A stretch of DNA of 64,000 nucleotides, taken from positions 62,001 to 126,000 of the forward strand of contig NZ_JAGTXB010000025.1 in the NCBI RefSeq assembly GCF_018224885.1, in the 5' to 3' direction. Below the pieces are notes generated by a model, which searched no databases, was not told the DNA's origin, and worked only from the letters and a program-made list of their open reading frames with translations. Positions 61,789 to 64,000 of the stretch are shown here, in pieces (the stretch's first letter is position 1; each line of letters opens with the position of its first letter). Both the position numbers and the translations under genes were made by a program. The stretch is from Chitinophaga hostae. Its GTDB lineage: Bacteria; Bacteroidota; Bacteroidia; Chitinophagales; Chitinophagaceae.

Positions 61789-64000
61789 TTAGAATTTAAG
61801 ATTTAAGCCAATGGTAAACCCGGAAGTAGCCGGCACACCGCAATAATCGATACCTGCGGAGCCGGAGCCAGTAACGCCTGCGCCGGAGGTACTGGTTTCA
61901 GGATCCATACCGGAATAGTTGGTGAACAACAGCAGGTTGGTACCCGTAGCCGTGATAACAGCGCCCCTGAGCCAGGGTGTTTTGGTAAGCACACGGTGAG
62001 GCAATGAATAGGAGAGCGATACAGAACGAAGACGCATCCAGTTCACTTTCTCCAGGAAAAATGGTGCGTTGTTCAGGTAAATATCCCGGTAGTATTTTTC
62101 TGAAGCCTTTACCGTTTTGGTAACCGGTTCAAACTTACCGCTGGTGGGATTTTTGGCAACGCCGCTGAAAGTGATATCGCTGTTCCTGTTTTCTGTACGC
62201 TCGCTTAATCCATACTGGGTAAGCAGGTAGTCGGTGCCGTTATATACATCGCCACCTACACGGAAATCCCACAGGAAGGAGAGATTGAAGTTTTTATAAC
62301 TGAAATTGTTGTTCAAACCACCGAGCAGATCCGGCTCACGGTTACCGATATACGTAGTGGTGGAAACGCTGGTAACAGGATACCCGGTATTCCAGTCGAG
62401 GAGGAGGTTACCGTTTTCATCTCTCTGCCAGGTAGAGCCACTGATGCCCATAAAAGGCCCGTCGTTAAAGGATGCTGCCTTGGCATTCACCAGGTGCACA
62501 TCGGTTACATACAGGATAGGCAGTGCGCCAGGTAAGGTTTTTACTACTCCTTTATTATGGGAGGCGTTGAGCATTACTTCCCAGCTGAAATTTTTGTTCT
62601 TAATGGGGGTGGCAGTGATGGTAAGTTCCATCCCTTTATTTTCGATGGTGCCGGTGTTAACGGAACTCAGGATATAGCCCGTAGCGTTACTTACGCGGGG
62701 CGTAAGGATCTGGTCTTTACTGGTGGTGATATAATAGGTGAAGTCCATACCCAGTCTGCCGTTAAGGAACCGCATTTCCGTACCAAACTCAGTGGAGTAG
62801 GTAGCTTCCGGTTTCAACTCATCATTACCGCGCGACCAGTAGTTGCGGAAACCACCGCCAATAGTGAGTTCCGGGCCGAACAGGGAAGTGGCTGTCTGGT
62901 ACGGGGGCGCCACTTTACCCACCTGCGCCCAGGAGGCACGAACTTTACCAAAGCTGAGGATATTGTTTTTAGGCATTAGCTCTGTAAATACCAGGCTTCC
63001 GCTTACGGAAGAGTAAAAGAACGACTGATTTTTTACAGGCAGGGTAGAGGAGATATCATTGCGCCCGGTAGCGCTGAGGTACACCATGTTTTTATAAGAC
63101 AGGCGCAGGTCGCCATAAAACCCTGCCAGTCGCGTGCGACTGATACCCTGGCTGATATACTGGTTTTCTTTTGCGGCGTTGTTAATACTCACAAAATTAG
63201 GGATGGTGAAATTCTCAGCACGGGCGGAATTGGATTTCAGGTAAGTATCTTCAGATGTTGTTCCCAATAACAAACTGGCATCCCAGTCTTTATGAAAAGT
63301 TTTATGGAAAGTGAGCATCAGGTTGGAGTTTACATAGTTGTAATTCCGGTCTGTTTCCGACAGCATACCGCTCTGCCAGCCTAATTTTACGCTGGATCCC
63401 GGTGCTATCAGGTTGCTGAGTTGCGTGTAGTAGTTGTCTACGCCCAGTCGGTAATTCACATCCAGCCAGTTGGTCACTTTTGCATTGATGTAAGCGGAGC
63501 CGATAAAACGCGAAGTTTTATCCGACTGGGGGTTCTTGTAGAGGATCCAATATGGGTTGTCGGTATCGAGGTCCAGGTCAAGATCAGGTAGCAGCCGGTG
63601 CTTGGTACCGTCGGGATTCAACCAGACTTTCATGTCGTCATTCCGGGGCCAGGCCACAATACTTTCCATGTAGCCGCTGCCGCCGGCTGCCCACAAGCCG
63701 CTGCCGGTGAGCGTTTTCTGGGTTTGACTGCGTGCATAGGTAGCATTTACACCAAAGGTAAAAATGCCGATCTTCTGTTCGCCGTTAAACCTTACGGTAG
63801 AGCGGGTAAAGTTGGTGGTGGGCACTACGCCGGACTGGTCAAGGTTGGAGGCCGACAGGTAGAAGTTGCCTGTTTGAGAACCACCGGAAATGGCCAGGCT
63901 GTTATCAAATGCGTTGGCGGTTTTAAAAAAATCAGCCATGTTGTTGTAGATATGATCACCGGGTTGAAATTTATCTCCCCAGGAGTAGGCTGTTTGATCA
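61789..64000 (-). CDS. SusC/RagA TonB-dependent receptor, C-terminal part (5' end beyond the window)
   Basis: At least 737 residues of a SusC-type barrel. The frame stays open through base 64000 (DQTAYSWGDKFQPGDHIYNN before the internal Met at 63939), so the gene starts outside. The visible part runs from the barrel strands near NSLAISGGSQTGNFYLSAS to the last strand GLNLKF, with Phe at the end, and includes YLSATGRNDISSTLP and a NLLLFTNYSGMDPE region typical of SusC. The plug and any STN domain lie outside, so regulation cannot be judged. It is followed after 11 bp by its SusD gene. Confidence 0.95.
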   Translation of the reverse strand, partial: DQTAYSWGDKFQPGDHIYNNMADFFKTANAFDNSLAISGGSQTGNFYLSASNLDQSGVVPTTNFTRSTVRFNGEQKIGIFTFGVNATYARSQTQKTLTGSGLWAAGGSGYMESIVAWPRNDDMKVWLNPDGTKHRLLPDLDLDLDTDNPYWILYKNPQSDKTSRFIGSAYINAKVTNWLDVNYRLGVDNYYTQLSNLIAPGSSVKLGWQSGMLSETDRNYNYVNSNLMLTFHKTFHKDWDASLLLGTTSEDTYLKSNSARAENFTIPNFVSINNAAKENQYISQGISRTRLAGFYGDLRLSYKNMVYLSATGRNDISSTLPVKNQSFFYSSVSGSLVFTELMPKNNILSFGKVRASWAQVGKVAPPYQTATSLFGPELTIGGGFRNYWSRGNDELKPEATYSTEFGTEMRFLNGRLGMDFTYYITTSKDQILTPRVSNATGYILSSVNTGTIENKGMELTITATPIKNKNFSWEVMLNASHNKGVVKTLPGALPILYVTDVHLVNAKAASFNDGPFMGISGSTWQRDENGNLLLDWNTGYPVTSVSTTTYIGNREPDLLGGLNNNFSYKNFNLSFLWDFRVGGDVYNGTDYLLTQYGLSERTENRNSDITFSGVAKNPTSGKFEPVTKTVKASEKYYRDIYLNNAPFFLEKVNWMRLRSVSLSYSLPHRVLTKTPWLRGAVITATGTNLLLFTNYSGMDPETSTSGAGVTGSGSAGIDYCGVPATSGFTIGLNLKF

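Overview
The window looks like a chromosomal segment of a soil or plant-associated Bacteroidota, most likely family Chitinophagaceae (Chitinophaga-like). The evidence is two SusC/SusD pairs, an ECF-sigma/FecR pair read into a SusC with an N-terminal STN domain, a GldA/GldFG-type ABC module, many Cys-lipoproteins, DUF4199 and DUF1801 proteins, a sulfatase and a GH105 hydrolase. It also shows weak Shine-Dalgarno sequences and several TAnnTTTG promoter elements upstream of genes. This is inferred from gene families, not from a marker gene. I see no rRNA, tRNA, CRISPR array, phage or intact insertion sequence.

Layout. 1-6.8 kb: mixed small metabolic and secreted genes (esterase tail, MaoC hydratase, erythromycin-esterase-like protein, FAD-linked lactone oxidase, lipoproteins). 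Among them is a gene split by an A8 homopolymer frameshift and a 50-residue gene. 6.9-15.0 kb: a five-gene cassette in two convergent blocks. The plus block has a 914-aa CHAT-domain (caspase-like) protease and a 674-aa membrane protein with a periplasmic domain and a long cytoplasmic coiled region. The minus block has an outer-membrane protein, a small Ig-like protein and an Ig-repeat lipoprotein. A perfect 13-bp terminator hairpin lies near the junction. 15.1-29.8 kb: monooxygenase/AraC, hydrolase/DoxX, metalloprotease, TIM-barrel protein, MarR with a divergent membrane protein and three matching palindromes, VOC protein, hydrolase, secreted protein, sulfatase and SRPBCC protein.

30.3-43.3 kb: a long co-directional block with ECF sigma, FecR, STN-SusC, SusD, GldA-like ATPase, fused GldF-GldG protein and two tandem MutS-like ATPases. 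The first four should form a cell-surface signalling and outer-membrane uptake unit. The ABC and MutS genes follow with short gaps or overlap and are probably co-transcribed. Their function is unexplained.

43.5-56 kb: WYL regulator with DUF4199/DUF1801 genes; MocR regulator divergent from a ferritin-like diiron protein plus bioB; GH105, vanadium haloperoxidase, AAA ATPase, lipoproteins, hydrolase, Old Yellow Enzyme homologue. 56-64 kb, all minus strand: acyl-CoA desaturase, Crp/Fnr regulator, siderophore-type TonB receptor, and a SusD/SusC pair whose SusC runs off the window.

The best candidates for undescribed biology are the CHAT/transmembrane cassette, the SusCD-GldAFG-MutS-MutS block, and the diiron protein paired with bioB.
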